Assembly: GCF_024505055.1 (NCBI RefSeq)
Contig: NZ_JANIBL010000011.1
Span: 24,452-88,451 of the forward strand
Direction: 5' to 3'
Source: Methylomonas rosea
Lineage (GTDB): Bacteria; Pseudomonadota; Gammaproteobacteria; Methylococcales; Methylomonadaceae
Length of the DNA stretch: 64,000 nucleotides
This document shows positions 53,398-63,053 of the stretch, piece by piece (position 1 is the first letter of the stretch; every line of letters starts with the position of its first letter). The translations under genes and the position numbers were made by a program. The notes beneath the pieces are model-generated. The model was not told where the DNA came from. It worked only from the letters and a program-made list of their open reading frames with translations, and ran no database searches.

Positions 53398-54336
53398 ATG
53401 AGTGAACAACAATCCCTAGCCCGTTACGGTTGGCTATCTATTGCTGCGGCAGTCAGCACTATCGCGCTAAAAAGCTACGCCTATTGGTTGACCGGCTCAG
53501 TGGGTTTGCTGTCCGATGCACTGGAGTCGCTGATCAATTTGGTGGCGGCGATCATCATGCTGGTGGTGCTGACTATTTCGGCGCGGCCGCCGGACGACAC
53601 CCATGCCTACGGTCACGAAAAAGTCGAATATTTTTCGAGCGGTGCGGAAGGGATCATGATTCTGTTGGCGGCTTTCAGTATCGGCTATGCGGCCTGGGAG
53701 CGATTATGGAACCCGCTGGCGCTGCATCAACTTGATCTAGGTATTGCGGTTTCGGTGTTCGCTTCATTGATCAATTTGACAGTTGCCCGAATTTTGATTG
53801 GCGTCGGCCGGCGTCGACAGTCGATTACGCTGGAGGCCGATGGTAAGCATCTGATGACCGATGTCTGGACGACGGTCGGGATTTTGGTCGGCATCGCCAT
53901 TATCTCGGTGGCAAACCGTTTCGAGCCCAGTTTGGCGTTTGCCAGACAATTGGGGCTGAACGGCTGGGAAATACTCGACCCGATTATTGCGATAGGAGTG
54001 GCTTTACATATCGTTTGGGCCGGCTTGCAATTGATTCGCCGGACGGTGGAAGGCTTATTGGATGCGGCGCTATCGCCGGCGGAAATCGCTGAAATTGTGG
54101 CGGTGCTGGAGCAGCATGTGGCTGGCGACGGCATTGCCTATCATGCGTTACGGACTCGTTACGCCGGCGCCAGGCGTTTCATGTCAGTACATGTGCTGGT
54201 GCCGGGTGGTTGGACGGTGCAGCAGGGCCATGATTTGTTGGAAACGATAGAAGGGCAGATCAAGGACAAGTTCGACAATATCGATATCGACACCCATCTT
54301 GAACCTATCGAAGATGTGGCCTCTTGGGAGCATTGA
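53398..54336 (+). CDS. Cation diffusion facilitator (FieF-like)
   Basis: A 312-residue inner-membrane metal/proton antiporter with six predicted helices (about 10-220) and a cytoplasmic C-terminal ferredoxin-like domain. The transport-site motifs are in helix 2 (LLSDALESLIN) and helix 5 (HLMTDVWTT), and the His/Asp-rich loop HAYGHEKVEYF is present. It probably exports Zn2+, Fe2+ or related ions; the metal cannot be told. I start at ATG 53398; longer frames to 53314 or 53266 add residues lacking family character. It is convergent with the JAMM gene. Confidence 0.88.
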   Translation: MSEQQSLARYGWLSIAAAVSTIALKSYAYWLTGSVGLLSDALESLINLVAAIIMLVVLTISARPPDDTHAYGHEKVEYFSSGAEGIMILLAAFSIGYAAWERLWNPLALHQLDLGIAVSVFASLINLTVARILIGVGRRRQSITLEADGKHLMTDVWTTVGILVGIAIISVANRFEPSLAFARQLGLNGWEILDPIIAIGVALHIVWAGLQLIRRTVEGLLDAALSPAEIAEIVAVLEQHVAGDGIAYHALRTRYAGARRFMSVHVLVPGGWTVQQGHDLLETIEGQIKDKFDNIDIDTHLEPIEDVASWEH

Positions 54337-54353
54337 GCTTGGCAGGTGTGGTT

Positions 54354-54382
54354 TGTAGGCGCGGTCAGGGGCCGCACCTACA
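54354..54382. repeat. REP-like palindrome between convergent genes
   Basis: TGTAGGCGCGG (54354-54364) pairs with CCGCACCTACA (54372-54382) with one mismatch. The TGTAGG/CCTACA ends are those of the REPIN-like element at 15172. It sits exactly between two convergent stop codons and may act as a terminator. Confidence 0.6.
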
Positions 54383-54390
54383 GCGTGGAA

Positions 54391-54813
54391 TTAAGCTTCG
54401 ATCAAATTCAAAACCATTTCTTCCGCGCTTTCTTCGGCAATTTTAAAGCCACGCAGCTCTAGTACGCCCTTGGTATTCAAGGAGATGATTAAATGCAATA
54501 CATCCGGATAGCTGGCTTCCTTGATGTCGGTCAGTGAGGGTTGGGCCGGGCTGTGCGGGTGCGAGTGGTAGATTGCAAATAGCGTTTCGCCTTTATCGCG
54601 TATTTGGCGCATGGCCTCTATTTGCTGGCTGGAGTTCAATAGGAAGCGGGTTTCCGGCGTGGCTGCGCTATTTTCCACCGGATAACAACTCGCCGGCATG
54701 CCGGCGCTATCCGCGCCGATAAGGCCGCAAACCTCGGTATCCGGGGATAGTTGCGCCAAGTGCAGTAACTGATTGGTGAGCTTGCGCGGCAGAGAAATTT
54801 CGCTGTTATTCAT
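54391..54813 (-). CDS. JAMM/MPN-domain metallopeptidase
   Basis: A 140-residue single-domain protein of the Mov34/MPN/PAD-1 family. The zinc-site set is complete: Glu in TEVCGLIG, then HSHPHSPAQPSLTD, giving H-x-H-x(n)-S-x2-D. Bacterial stand-alone JAMM proteins are thought to cleave isopeptide or C-terminal bonds of ubiquitin-like or sulphur-carrier proteins. It is the last gene of the hemA-prfA-prmC operon, with a 4-base overlap with prmC (start 54813); ATG 54825 is an alternative. No ubiquitin-like protein gene is nearby. Confidence 0.85.
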   Translation of the reverse strand: MNNSEISLPRKLTNQLLHLAQLSPDTEVCGLIGADSAGMPASCYPVENSAATPETRFLLNSSQQIEAMRQIRDKGETLFAIYHSHPHSPAQPSLTDIKEASYPDVLHLIISLNTKGVLELRGFKIAEESAEEMVLNLIEA

Positions 54814-55670
54814 AGTGATTTCCATGTTCCTGATGTTACCCGAGGATTGCCGGATAAATCCGTATATGTATTGATCTGACGGTAACCCAGTTCGTTAAAA
54901 ATGGCCTGTACCTCGGTTTGTTGATTGTAGCCGTGTTCGACCAATAATTGCCCATGGTCTTTCAAATGTGCGCGGGCTTGTTCGGCAAGCAGGCGAATGT
55001 CTCGTAAGCCGTTTTCGGGGCTCATCAACGCGCCATCAGGCTCAAAGCGCACGTCCCCCATTTTTAAGTGGGGGTCATTATCTGCGATGTAGGGTGGATT
55101 GCTGAGTACCAAATCAAAGCCCGTTTCCTCGATATTATCGAACCAATTCGATTGCAGAAAACTAATATTGCCAGCATTGAGTTGCTGCGCATTATATCGG
55201 GCGACTTCTAAAGCCGCTGAGCTTAGATCGCTTGCAAATACCTGGGCTAGCGGTCGTTCGGCGGCCAGCGTGACAGCAATAATCCCGGAGCCGGTGCCGA
55301 GATCGATGATTTTGCAGGGCCGGTCTGTCGGTAACAGCGACAGGCTGAGCTCTATCAACAATTCGGTGTCGGGTCTCGGAATCAGCACATCCGGGCTGAC
55401 TTTGAAATTGCGCGACCAGAACTCACGCTGGCCGGTTAAGTAGGCAACCGGTGTGCCTTGCGAGCGTTGTTCGATCAGTAATTGAAACTGCGCGATTTGT
55501 GGTGCGTTGGGCTGATGTTCTGGCCAGGCCCGGAGAAATGAGCGGTTTTTCTCCAGGCAATGGCAGAGCAATACTTCGGCGTCAAGCATTGCAGTTTCGG
55601 AGGTTGTGCTTAGCTGTTCGATTGCCGCGATCAACAGGCTTTGGAGTAAATGGTCATTGCTTTTAGACAT
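54810..55670 (-). CDS. prmC: Release factor glutamine methyltransferase
   Basis: A 286-residue SAM-dependent enzyme that methylates the GGQ glutamine of release factors. The catalytic NPPY (SNPPYIAD) and SAM-binding DLGTGSGII are present, with the helical N-terminal domain typical of PrmC. It overlaps prfA, which encodes its substrate, by 8 bases and the JAMM gene by 4 bases. The order hemA-prfA-prmC is standard in gammaproteobacteria. Confidence 0.95.
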   Translation of the reverse strand: MSKSNDHLLQSLLIAAIEQLSTTSETAMLDAEVLLCHCLEKNRSFLRAWPEHQPNAPQIAQFQLLIEQRSQGTPVAYLTGQREFWSRNFKVSPDVLIPRPDTELLIELSLSLLPTDRPCKIIDLGTGSGIIAVTLAAERPLAQVFASDLSSAALEVARYNAQQLNAGNISFLQSNWFDNIEETGFDLVLSNPPYIADNDPHLKMGDVRFEPDGALMSPENGLRDIRLLAEQARAHLKDHGQLLVEHGYNQQTEVQAIFNELGYRQINTYTDLSGNPRVTSGTWKSL

Positions 55671-56748
55671 TGCCCAACTGCGTCAGCAACTCGGCCTGAT
55701 GTTCGTGTATCAGCGGTTGAATCACATGTTCCAGTCCGCCTTCCATAATCTCTTCCAGCTTATATAAAGTCAGATTGATGCGATGATCGGTAAGCCGGCC
55801 TTGTGGGTAGTTATAGGTGCGGATACGCTCTGAACGGTCGCCGCTACCCACTTGCAACTTGCGGCTTTCAGACTGTTCGGCATGCTGTTTTTCCTGGGCG
55901 GCGGACATCAGGCGCGCTTGCAATACCGACATCGCGCGGGCGCGGTTTTTGTGTTGCGAGCGTTCGTCCTGGCATTCGACTACGACGCCAGAGGGAATGT
56001 GGGTAATGCGGATGGCCGACTCGGTACGGTTGACGTGCTGACCGCCGGCGCCGGAGGCGCGGAAGGTGTCGACGCGCAAATCCGCCGGGTTGATGTCGAT
56101 TTCGTCAACCGCATCGACTTCCGGCATGATCGCCACGGTACACGCCGAGGTATGCACACGGCCTTGCGATTCGGTTTCGGGTACGCGCTGGACGCGGTGG
56201 GTGCCCGATTCGAACTTCAATTGCGAATAGACGTTTTGGCCGGCTACGCGCATGATAACTTCTTTAAAGCCGCCGTGTTCGCCGCGGTTTTCGTTGATAA
56301 TTTCCGTACTCCAGCCCTGTCTCTCCGCATAACGTTGATACATGCGCGCCAGGTCACCGGAGAAGATCGCTGCTTCGTCGCCGCCGGTACCGGCTCGTAC
56401 TTCCAGGAATACGTTACGGTTGTCGTTGGGGTCTTTCGGCAGCAATAGAATTTGCAGCTGTTGTTCCAATTCTTCGCGTTGTGCTTCAGCGGCCTGGATT
56501 TCCTCTTTGGCCATCTCCCTTAACTCCGGGTCGCTGTCTTTGGCCATTTCCTGGGCTGATTCCAAGTTGGATTCGTTTTCCTGATAGGTTTTGTAACAGG
56601 CGACCAACGGCTCGATTTGTGCGTATTCCTGGCTCAGGCTGCGGAATTGGTTTTGATTGCTTTGTACTTCCGGTTGCGACAACAAGGCGGTGATTTCTTC
56701 GAAGCGTTCGCAGAGGTTTTCCAGTTTGGTTTGTATCGAGGGTTTCAT
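55663..56748 (-). CDS. prfA: Peptide chain release factor 1
   Basis: A 361-residue factor that releases the peptide at UAA and UAG codons. The GGQ loop is in [16 protein letters not shown]; the codon-recognition domain has the usual length. It sits 8 bases after hemA and overlaps prmC by 8 bases. Full length, no anomalies. Confidence 0.96.
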   Translation of the reverse strand: MKPSIQTKLENLCERFEEITALLSQPEVQSNQNQFRSLSQEYAQIEPLVACYKTYQENESNLESAQEMAKDSDPELREMAKEEIQAAEAQREELEQQLQILLLPKDPNDNRNVFLEVRAGTGGDEAAIFSGDLARMYQRYAERQGWSTEIINENRGEHGGFKEVIMRVAGQNVYSQLKFESGTHRVQRVPETESQGRVHTSACTVAIMPEVDAVDEIDINPADLRVDTFRASGAGGQHVNRTESAIRITHIPSGVVVECQDERSQHKNRARAMSVLQARLMSAAQEKQHAEQSESRKLQVGSGDRSERIRTYNYPQGRLTDHRINLTLYKLEEIMEGGLEHVIQPLIHEHQAELLTQLGNV

Positions 56749-56756
56749 TCAGTGGT

Positions 56757-58007
56757 TTATCGTAATTTGAAAATTTCGCGGGAAGCGGCGATGAGGTCGT
56801 GGCGTTCGTTGGCGCCGGCCTCGCGCAATTGCGCGCAAGGGGTGTGGATCAATTTATTGGTCAAGGTGTGGGCGAGACGCTGCAACACTTCGTCGGCAGC
56901 TGCGCCGCTGTTGAGTTGGGCGAGCGCTCTTTGCAAGGCTTCGTCGCGAGTCTGTTCGGCCTGCGTGCGGAAATCGCGGATGGTTTCTTGCGCGCCTTGG
57001 GAACGTAGCCAGGCCATAAAATGTTCGACCTGGGTGTCGATAATTTCCTCGGCCTGCTCGGCGGCGCGGCGGCGCGAGTCCATGTTTTGATTGACGGTGT
57101 TTTGCAGATCGTCGACGGTGTACAGATAGACGTCGCGCAGTTGCGCAACCTCCGCCTCGATGTCACGTGGCACGGCGAGATCGACCATGAACATGGGTTT
57201 GTGCTTGCGGATTTTGATCGCGCTTTCCACGCGACCTTTACCAAGTATCGGCAATTGGCTGGCGGTGGACGACACCACAATATCAGCTTCTGCTAAATGA
57301 TTCGGCAGCTCTGCAAGGTTGATCGCGTAGCCGTTGAATTGCATCGCCAGGGCGTGGGCTTTGTCGTAAGTGCGGTTGGCAATGATGATGCGGCCTATGC
57401 CGTGCTGGTACAGGTGTCTAGCCGTGAGCTCTATGGTCTCGCCGGCGCCTATCAACAGCGCGGTTTGTTCGCTGAGTTTGTCGAAAATCTGTTGCGCCAG
57501 TTGCACGGCAGCAAATGCGACCGAGACCGGGCTGGAGCCGATAGCGGTGTCGGTGCGGACTTTTTTGGCGGCGGAAAACGTGTGTTGAAATAACTTGCTG
57601 AGATTTCTACCCAGCGTGCCGGCCTGCGAAGCGGCATGGTAGGCGGTTTTCATCTGGCCGAGAATTTGCGGCTCGCCCAAGATCATCGAATCCAGGCCGC
57701 AAGCCACGCGGAACATATGTCTTATCGATTGGCTATCTTTGTAGCTGTATAGATAGGGGGTGAAATCGGCTGGTTTGATCTGTTTGGTGTCGGCTATCCA
57801 GTTTACCAACGAGGATTGGTTGTCGCTGTCAGCCTGATAGTAAAACTCGGTGCGGTTGCAAGTCGATAGAATGGCCGCCTCGCTGATTTCTCGAAGATTC
57901 CACAGGTTTTTCAGCGTGTTATCGAGCATTTCCGTCGGGAACGCCAAGCGTTCGCGGATCGCGACCGGGGCTGTATTGTAATTTATCCCTACGGCAAGAA
58001 GAGTCAT
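56757..58007 (-). CDS. hemA: Glutamyl-tRNA reductase
   Basis: A 416-residue NADPH-dependent enzyme that reduces glutamyl-tRNA to glutamate-1-semialdehyde, the first step of tetrapyrrole synthesis by the C5 route. The catalytic Cys is in LSTCNRTE (about residue 50), the NADPH domain has LLIGAGETIELTARH, and the C-terminal dimerisation helix is present. I start at 58007 (MTLLAVGINY); a TTG frame adds 7 residues. It is the first gene of the operon hemA-prfA-prmC-JAMM and is divergent from the TPR lipoprotein gene. Confidence 0.95.
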   Translation of the reverse strand: MTLLAVGINYNTAPVAIRERLAFPTEMLDNTLKNLWNLREISEAAILSTCNRTEFYYQADSDNQSSLVNWIADTKQIKPADFTPYLYSYKDSQSIRHMFRVACGLDSMILGEPQILGQMKTAYHAASQAGTLGRNLSKLFQHTFSAAKKVRTDTAIGSSPVSVAFAAVQLAQQIFDKLSEQTALLIGAGETIELTARHLYQHGIGRIIIANRTYDKAHALAMQFNGYAINLAELPNHLAEADIVVSSTASQLPILGKGRVESAIKIRKHKPMFMVDLAVPRDIEAEVAQLRDVYLYTVDDLQNTVNQNMDSRRRAAEQAEEIIDTQVEHFMAWLRSQGAQETIRDFRTQAEQTRDEALQRALAQLNSGAAADEVLQRLAHTLTNKLIHTPCAQLREAGANERHDLIAASREIFKLR

Positions 58008-58153
58008 CGGTTGCGAACAATAGCACAAGAAAAGTCCGCTATTTTAAGGAATGCGCTGTTTTTGTCCAAATACAATGAAACGACAGTCCGATTCAGGGGC
58101 TTTTTCTGGTAATCTATCGTCAATAGTTTTTCAAAAGTGGGTCAATTGATTGC

Positions 58154-59878
58154 ATGAAAAAATGGATAGCCATAGCAATGTTTTTATCGATGTCAGGATG
58201 CGCTGTTTCTCCTGAGAAAGAGCCTGACGCAGAAGGTTTGCCAGCCAAGCCGGAGGGTTTGGAAAGCAGAGTTAACCGCAATACGGTGATCGACGAAGAG
58301 GTGCTCTATTTGCTGATGGCCGCGGAATTGGCAGGGCAGCGCAATCAGTATCACTTGGCCATGGATGCTTATTTGCAAGCCGCTAAGCGAGTCGATGATC
58401 CGAGGATTGCGGAGCGAGCAGTCAAAATCGGTTTGTTTTTGAAAGATGAGCAGCGTACCCGTGAGGCCCTGACGGTTTGGTTGTCCAAAGACGGTAAAAA
58501 TTTGGCAGCCAGAAAGTTTGCCGTGTTATTGGCGATCAAAAATTCAGATCAAAAGGCGGCGGTAGAAAATCTCAATGCCATGCTGGCTGACGATCCGGCC
58601 GGTTTTGAGGCGGGTGTGCTGGAAATGACCAAGTTAATGGAAAAAGAAGGTCGCACGCAGTTTACCTACGATGTGTTGGAAGAGCTGGCTGTTGAGCACC
58701 CTAACCAAGCGAGTGTGTTTTTCTTGCAGGCGGTTTTAGCGTCGGTTTTGCAGAATAACGACTTGGCCCAGCAGAAAGTTAGTCAAGCATTGCTGATACA
58801 GCCCGATTGGAATAAGGCCGTGATTTTGCAAGCACAGCTGGCCGGGCGCTCAGGAGACTTGGCTAAGGCGCGCACCTCTTTGGAAAAAGCGGTCAAGGCG
58901 GCGCCTGAAGATAGAATGCTTAGAAAGATGTTGTTGGAAGTGTTGGTTAATGGTCGTGACTACGACGATGCGATAAAGCTTTGTCAGAGCGTGCTGGAAG
59001 ATAAGCCCGATGATGCGGAAACCTTGTTCACGCTTGCATTGATTTATATGCAACAAGGCCAGGTCGATAAGGCTGAAAACGTGCTTGAGAAGTTGTTGAG
59101 CAATCCGGAGTGGGAAGGGCAGGCTAGTTTTTATTTGGGCAAGATCGAGGTTGATCAACAGCATCCCGATAAGGCTTTGACGTGGTTTGATCGGGTGAGC
59201 GACGGCAATTACGCTTTCGATGCGGATATGGCTGCGGTGTCATTGTTGATGAACCAGAAACGCTTCGACGAGATTGAGGCGCGCATCAAGCGGATGGATA
59301 ACAAATATCCGGAGCAGCATTTGCGAGTTTTGATGGTTAAGGCCGAGCTTTATAACCAATTGGGTAAATACCAGGAAGCCTTCGATGTCTTGACACAGGC
59401 GTTGAAAGACATGCCCGATAATCGCGAAGTGTTGTACGCCAGGGCTTTGGTTGCCGAGCGCTTGGATAAGCTGGATGTGCTCGAATCTGATTTGCAGAAA
59501 ATTTTAGACAAAAAGCCGGACGATGTTGGTGCGCTGAATGCGTTGGGTTATACGTTGACCGACAGAACGCAGCGCTATGAGGAGGCGGCCAAGTACTTGG
59601 AGCGCGCTTTAAGTTTGCAGCCTGATGAGGCGGTGGTAATAGACAGCTACGGCTGGTTGCAGTTTAAGCTTGGCAAGCCCGAGCGGGCGTTGGAATTTCT
59701 GCGTAGAGCCTATGAAAAGCAGCCGGAAAATGAGATTGCAGCGCATATAGCCGAGGTGCTTTGGTCTTTAGGCGAGAAAAAGGAAGCAAAAGAGCTTTTT
59801 GACAGCGTCTATAAAAAATCTCCAGATGACGAATATTTGTTGGAATTTAAAAAACGCTTTTTGCAGAACGGGCAATGA
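58154..59878 (+). CDS. TPR-repeat lipoprotein
   Basis: A 574-residue lipoprotein. The signal peptide ends in lipobox MSGC (Cys at residue 16), so it is likely anchored to the outer membrane. The rest is a string of tetratricopeptide repeats from about residue 50 to the end, for example PDDAETLFTLALIYMQQGQ and DDVGALNALGYTLTD. Such genes commonly stand between hemA and lolB in gammaproteobacteria. The role is a protein-protein scaffold in the envelope, with unknown partners. It overlaps lolB by 4 bases (ATGA at 59875). Confidence 0.9.
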   Translation: MKKWIAIAMFLSMSGCAVSPEKEPDAEGLPAKPEGLESRVNRNTVIDEEVLYLLMAAELAGQRNQYHLAMDAYLQAAKRVDDPRIAERAVKIGLFLKDEQRTREALTVWLSKDGKNLAARKFAVLLAIKNSDQKAAVENLNAMLADDPAGFEAGVLEMTKLMEKEGRTQFTYDVLEELAVEHPNQASVFFLQAVLASVLQNNDLAQQKVSQALLIQPDWNKAVILQAQLAGRSGDLAKARTSLEKAVKAAPEDRMLRKMLLEVLVNGRDYDDAIKLCQSVLEDKPDDAETLFTLALIYMQQGQVDKAENVLEKLLSNPEWEGQASFYLGKIEVDQQHPDKALTWFDRVSDGNYAFDADMAAVSLLMNQKRFDEIEARIKRMDNKYPEQHLRVLMVKAELYNQLGKYQEAFDVLTQALKDMPDNREVLYARALVAERLDKLDVLESDLQKILDKKPDDVGALNALGYTLTDRTQRYEEAAKYLERALSLQPDEAVVIDSYGWLQFKLGKPERALEFLRRAYEKQPENEIAAHIAEVLWSLGEKKEAKELFDSVYKKSPDDEYLLEFKKRFLQNGQ

Positions 59879-60444
59879 TTTTTAGGAACAGCGTATTTTT
59901 GTTGTCTGTCATGTCATTAGCAGGCTGCTCGTTGTTGTCCGAGAAGCCTGTTGAGGTGTATCGGCTGCAAGATATGCAAGTTTTGCAGCAGCAGCGGCAA
60001 TGGTATTTTGAAGGACGTTTGGCTTTGGCTGATGAGAGAGACTCGATTTCAGCTTCGGTGAGTTGGCGGCATCGCTTTGATCGGGATGACATTGAGCTTG
60101 CTGGGCCCCTGGCTCAAGGCAAGCTTGTGATTTCCGTATCGGCTGATATGGTGTCTGTGGATGATGGCGATATCCGTAAAGAGTTTCGCGGGCCGGTTGA
60201 AGAGGTATTGGCCGAGCAGCTAGGCGTGACGATGCCCGTGAATGCTTTGAAATATTGGGTGCTAGGCTTGCCTGATCCTGAACAGTCGTTTGTCGAACAG
60301 GTTGATGGGTTTTTCCAGGCTGGATGGCGGGTCGGTTTCAAAGAAATGCAGCATGTTAATGCCATGGTGCTGCCGCGAAAAATCAATGCGGAAAAAGACA
60401 AGACAAGAATTAAATTAGTAGTCGATCAATGGGATTTGTCGTGA
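59875..60444 (+). CDS. lolB: Outer-membrane lipoprotein receptor LolB
   Basis: A 189-residue lipoprotein (lipobox LAGC, Cys at residue 18) that accepts lipoproteins from LolA and inserts them in the outer membrane. The family features are WYFEGRLAL near the start of the mature part and a half-barrel of strands (SASVSWRHRFDRD, ELAGPLAQG). The position directly before ispE is classical. Its start and stop both overlap neighbouring genes, so it is translated with them. Confidence 0.92.
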   Translation: MIFRNSVFLLSVMSLAGCSLLSEKPVEVYRLQDMQVLQQQRQWYFEGRLALADERDSISASVSWRHRFDRDDIELAGPLAQGKLVISVSADMVSVDDGDIRKEFRGPVEEVLAEQLGVTMPVNALKYWVLGLPDPEQSFVEQVDGFFQAGWRVGFKEMQHVNAMVLPRKINAEKDKTRIKLVVDQWDLS

Positions 60445-61316
60445 TGGAAATGCAAGAACAGACGGCGGGTTGGGGCGAGAGATGGCCGGCGCCGGCTAAG
60501 TTGAATCTAATGCTGAGAATCACCGGGCGTCGTCCCGATGGTTACCATTTGCTACAAACAGTATTTCAAATTATTGATTTGTGTGATTGGATAACGTTTT
60601 ACCCAGCGGAAAATGGCCGGGTCTATTTACGTAATCCAATTCCAGGTGTGCCTGAGCACGAAGACTTAACCGTTCGTGCTGCCAACTTGTTGAAACAATA
60701 TGCCGGTTGTTCATCTGGGGTGTGCATCGACGTTGAAAAGAATCTGCCCATGGGCGGCGGCTTGGGGGGGGGGAGTTCGGATGCTGCAACTGCTCTGGTG
60801 GTGCTGAATAGGTTGTGGAATCTGCACTTGCCATTAGAAAAATTGATGGAGTTGGGCTTGCAACTTGGCGCAGATGTACCTGTTTTTGTCTATGGTTACA
60901 CTGCGTGGGGTGAAGGTGTTGGCGAGGAATTAAAGCCCATAACGATCCCGGAGCAATGGGTTGTGGTGATCAAGCCTGATTGTCACGTTAACACTAAGCA
61001 GATTTTTTTGGCCGAAGAGTTGACAAGAGATAGTAAATCCATCACAATGCGCGACTTTATTGCAGGCGATTGTCGGAATGATTGTCTTCCGGTCGTTAGT
61101 AAGTTGTATAAGTCGGTGAGTGATGCGCTGGATGCGTTATCTCAATATGCAGAAGCAAGATTGACGGGGACTGGCGCTTGTGTGTTTGCTCAGTTCAATT
61201 CGGAGCAGTCTGCGCGTGAGGCGTTTTCTGGATTAAGCCAGAATTGGTCAGTTTATTTGGCTCGCGGACTTAATGTGTCGCCTCTGTATGAAAAATTAGA
61301 ACACGGATCTGTTTAA
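60444..61316 (+). CDS. ispE: 4-diphosphocytidyl-2-C-methyl-D-erythritol kinase
   Basis: A 290-residue GHMP kinase of the MEP isoprenoid pathway. The ATP-binding motif PMGGGLGGGSSDAA is intact, and PAPAKLNL near the N-terminus is typical. I start at 60444, where ATG overlaps the lolB stop (TGATG); a frame from 60429 adds five residues. A tRNA-Gln gene begins 10 bases after the stop and prs follows, the usual gammaproteobacterial order. Confidence 0.95.
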   Translation: MEMQEQTAGWGERWPAPAKLNLMLRITGRRPDGYHLLQTVFQIIDLCDWITFYPAENGRVYLRNPIPGVPEHEDLTVRAANLLKQYAGCSSGVCIDVEKNLPMGGGLGGGSSDAATALVVLNRLWNLHLPLEKLMELGLQLGADVPVFVYGYTAWGEGVGEELKPITIPEQWVVVIKPDCHVNTKQIFLAEELTRDSKSITMRDFIAGDCRNDCLPVVSKLYKSVSDALDALSQYAEARLTGTGACVFAQFNSEQSAREAFSGLSQNWSVYLARGLNVSPLYEKLEHGSV

Positions 61317-61325
61317 TCAATTTAA

Positions 61326-61400
61326 TGGGCTGTCGCCAAGCGGTAAGGCACGAGGTTTTGATCCTCGCATACCAAGGTTCGAATCCTTGCAGCCCAGCCA
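61326..61400 (+). tRNA. tRNA-Gln (UUG)
   Basis: A 75-base cloverleaf with encoded CCA. The acceptor stem is TGGGCTG / CAGCCCA, the anticodon loop TTTTGAT has anticodon TTG, and the T arm contains GGTTCGAATCC. It starts 10 bases after ispE, so it is probably cut out of the ispE-prs transcript. Confidence 0.96.
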
Positions 61401-61435
61401 TAATCTCCACACAATAGTTCCTTGGGAGTGCTTGA

Positions 61436-62389
61436 ATGCGTGAAGCCTCGGTAATGGTATTCTCGGGGAATGCCAATAAGGCGTTGTCTGAGGGTATTGT
61501 GAAGAAGCTCAATATGCGCCTAGGTATGGCCACTGTTGGTCGCTTTAGTGATGGCGAGATTTTTGTTGAGATAGAAGAGAATGTTAGGGGTAGGGATGTA
61601 TTTGTCATACAACCCACCTGTGCGCCCACCAATGAAAACCTGATGGAATTGTTGGTGATGATTGATGCTCTGCGGCGAGCGTCTGCGGCCAGAATAACTG
61701 CGGTTATGCCTTATTACGGCTATGCCCGGCAAGATCGGCGTTCAAGGTCCGCTAGGGTGCCTATTACTGCAAGATTGGTTGCGGATATGATAGGAAATGC
61801 TGGGGCTGATCGGGCATTGACAGTAGATTTGCATGCGGATCAAATTATGGGGTTCTTCGGGATTCCGGTTGATAATGTGTATGCTTCGCCCATTTTGCTA
61901 GGCGATATTTGGCGGCAAGAGTACGAAGATTTGATTGTGGTTTCGCCGGATGTCGGTGGCGTGGTAAGGGCTCGAGCCATTGCCAAGCGCCTGGGCGATG
62001 CTGATTTGGCGATAATCGACAAGCGTAGGCCTAGGCCGAACGTTTCTGAAATAATGCACATTATCGGCGATGTCGAGGGTCGGACATGTGTCATGGTAGA
62101 TGACTTGGTCGATACGGCGGGCACTTTGTGTCACGCGGCGGAAGCGCTCAAGAAAAACGGTGCCAAGAAGGTTGTTGCATACTGTACTCATCCGGTGTTA
62201 TCCGGTGCAGCTGCGGAAAATGTTGAAAACTCTGTTCTTGATGAGTTGGTGGTCACGGATACAATTCCGTTAACTGCTGAGTTGTCCGGGATTGCTAAAA
62301 TCAGGCAGTTAAGCGTCGCTGAGATGCTGGCGGAAACAATACGGCGGATAGCTGTGGGTGAGTCTGTGAGCTCGCTATACGTTGATTGA
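61436..62389 (+). CDS. prs: Ribose-phosphate pyrophosphokinase
   Basis: A 317-residue enzyme that makes PRPP from ribose-5-phosphate and ATP. Conserved elements are [11 protein letters not shown], the flexible loop region RRPRPN, and the PRPP-binding [12 protein letters not shown]. It keeps the usual length. It lies between tRNA-Gln and rplY, as in related genomes. PRPP made here feeds nucleotide and NAD synthesis. Confidence 0.96.
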   Translation: MREASVMVFSGNANKALSEGIVKKLNMRLGMATVGRFSDGEIFVEIEENVRGRDVFVIQPTCAPTNENLMELLVMIDALRRASAARITAVMPYYGYARQDRRSRSARVPITARLVADMIGNAGADRALTVDLHADQIMGFFGIPVDNVYASPILLGDIWRQEYEDLIVVSPDVGGVVRARAIAKRLGDADLAIIDKRRPRPNVSEIMHIIGDVEGRTCVMVDDLVDTAGTLCHAAEALKKNGAKKVVAYCTHPVLSGAAAENVENSVLDELVVTDTIPLTAELSGIAKIRQLSVAEMLAETIRRIAVGESVSSLYVD

Positions 62390-62434
62390 TAAGAATTAAA
62401 GTAGTGCTTGTGGAACAAGCTTTTGGAGAAAAAG

Positions 62435-63031
62435 ATGGCTAACGTGTTTGAATTTGTTGCAGAAGCTCGCAGTGCCTCGGGCAGTAGTGCGGCCAAAGTT
62501 GTTCGTCGCCAGGGTAAAGTGCCAGCAGTAGTTTATGGTGGTAACGGTGCTCCTGAGATGTTGTTGCTGGATCACAACGAAGTAGTTAAGCATTTGGTGC
62601 ATGAGGCCGTTTATTCGCATGTGCTTGATCTTAAAATCGACGGTAAAACAGAAAAAGCTGTTCTTAAGCATATACAGCGGCACCCTGCAAAACCAATAGT
62701 TTTGCACATGGACTTTATGCGGGTTGATGAGACTCATAAGTTGAAAGTGCATGTGCCTTTGCATTTTGTCAACGAGGCTATTTCGGTCGGCGTTAAGAAG
62801 GGTGGTTTAGTAACTCATGCTATGGCTGATGTGGAAGTGTTGTGTATGCCTTCTGCTTTGCCGGAATTTATCGAGGTAGATTTAGCGAGTGTGGATGTTG
62901 GTTCGACAATACATCTATCTGATTTGGTTTTGCCGGCTGGTGTTGAGATTGCTGCGTTGCAGCATGGTGCAGAGCATGATCATCCTGTTGCGCAAATCGT
63001 CAAGCCAAGATCGGCGGAAGTTGCTGAGTAA
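62435..63031 (+). CDS. rplY: 50S ribosomal protein L25 (CTC/TL5 family)
   Basis: A 198-residue protein of the two-domain CTC form: an N-terminal 5S rRNA-binding domain (about 1-95) and a C-terminal beta domain (about 96-190), longer than E. coli L25. I start at ATG 62435, preceded by GGAGA; a frame from 62408 adds nine residues lacking family character. The arrangement prs-rplY-pth is common. Confidence 0.95.
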   Translation: MANVFEFVAEARSASGSSAAKVVRRQGKVPAVVYGGNGAPEMLLLDHNEVVKHLVHEAVYSHVLDLKIDGKTEKAVLKHIQRHPAKPIVLHMDFMRVDETHKLKVHVPLHFVNEAISVGVKKGGLVTHAMADVEVLCMPSALPEFIEVDLASVDVGSTIHLSDLVLPAGVEIAALQHGAEHDHPVAQIVKPRSAEVAE

Positions 63032-63053
63032 AAGCATTTAAAGCTTCGTTTGA

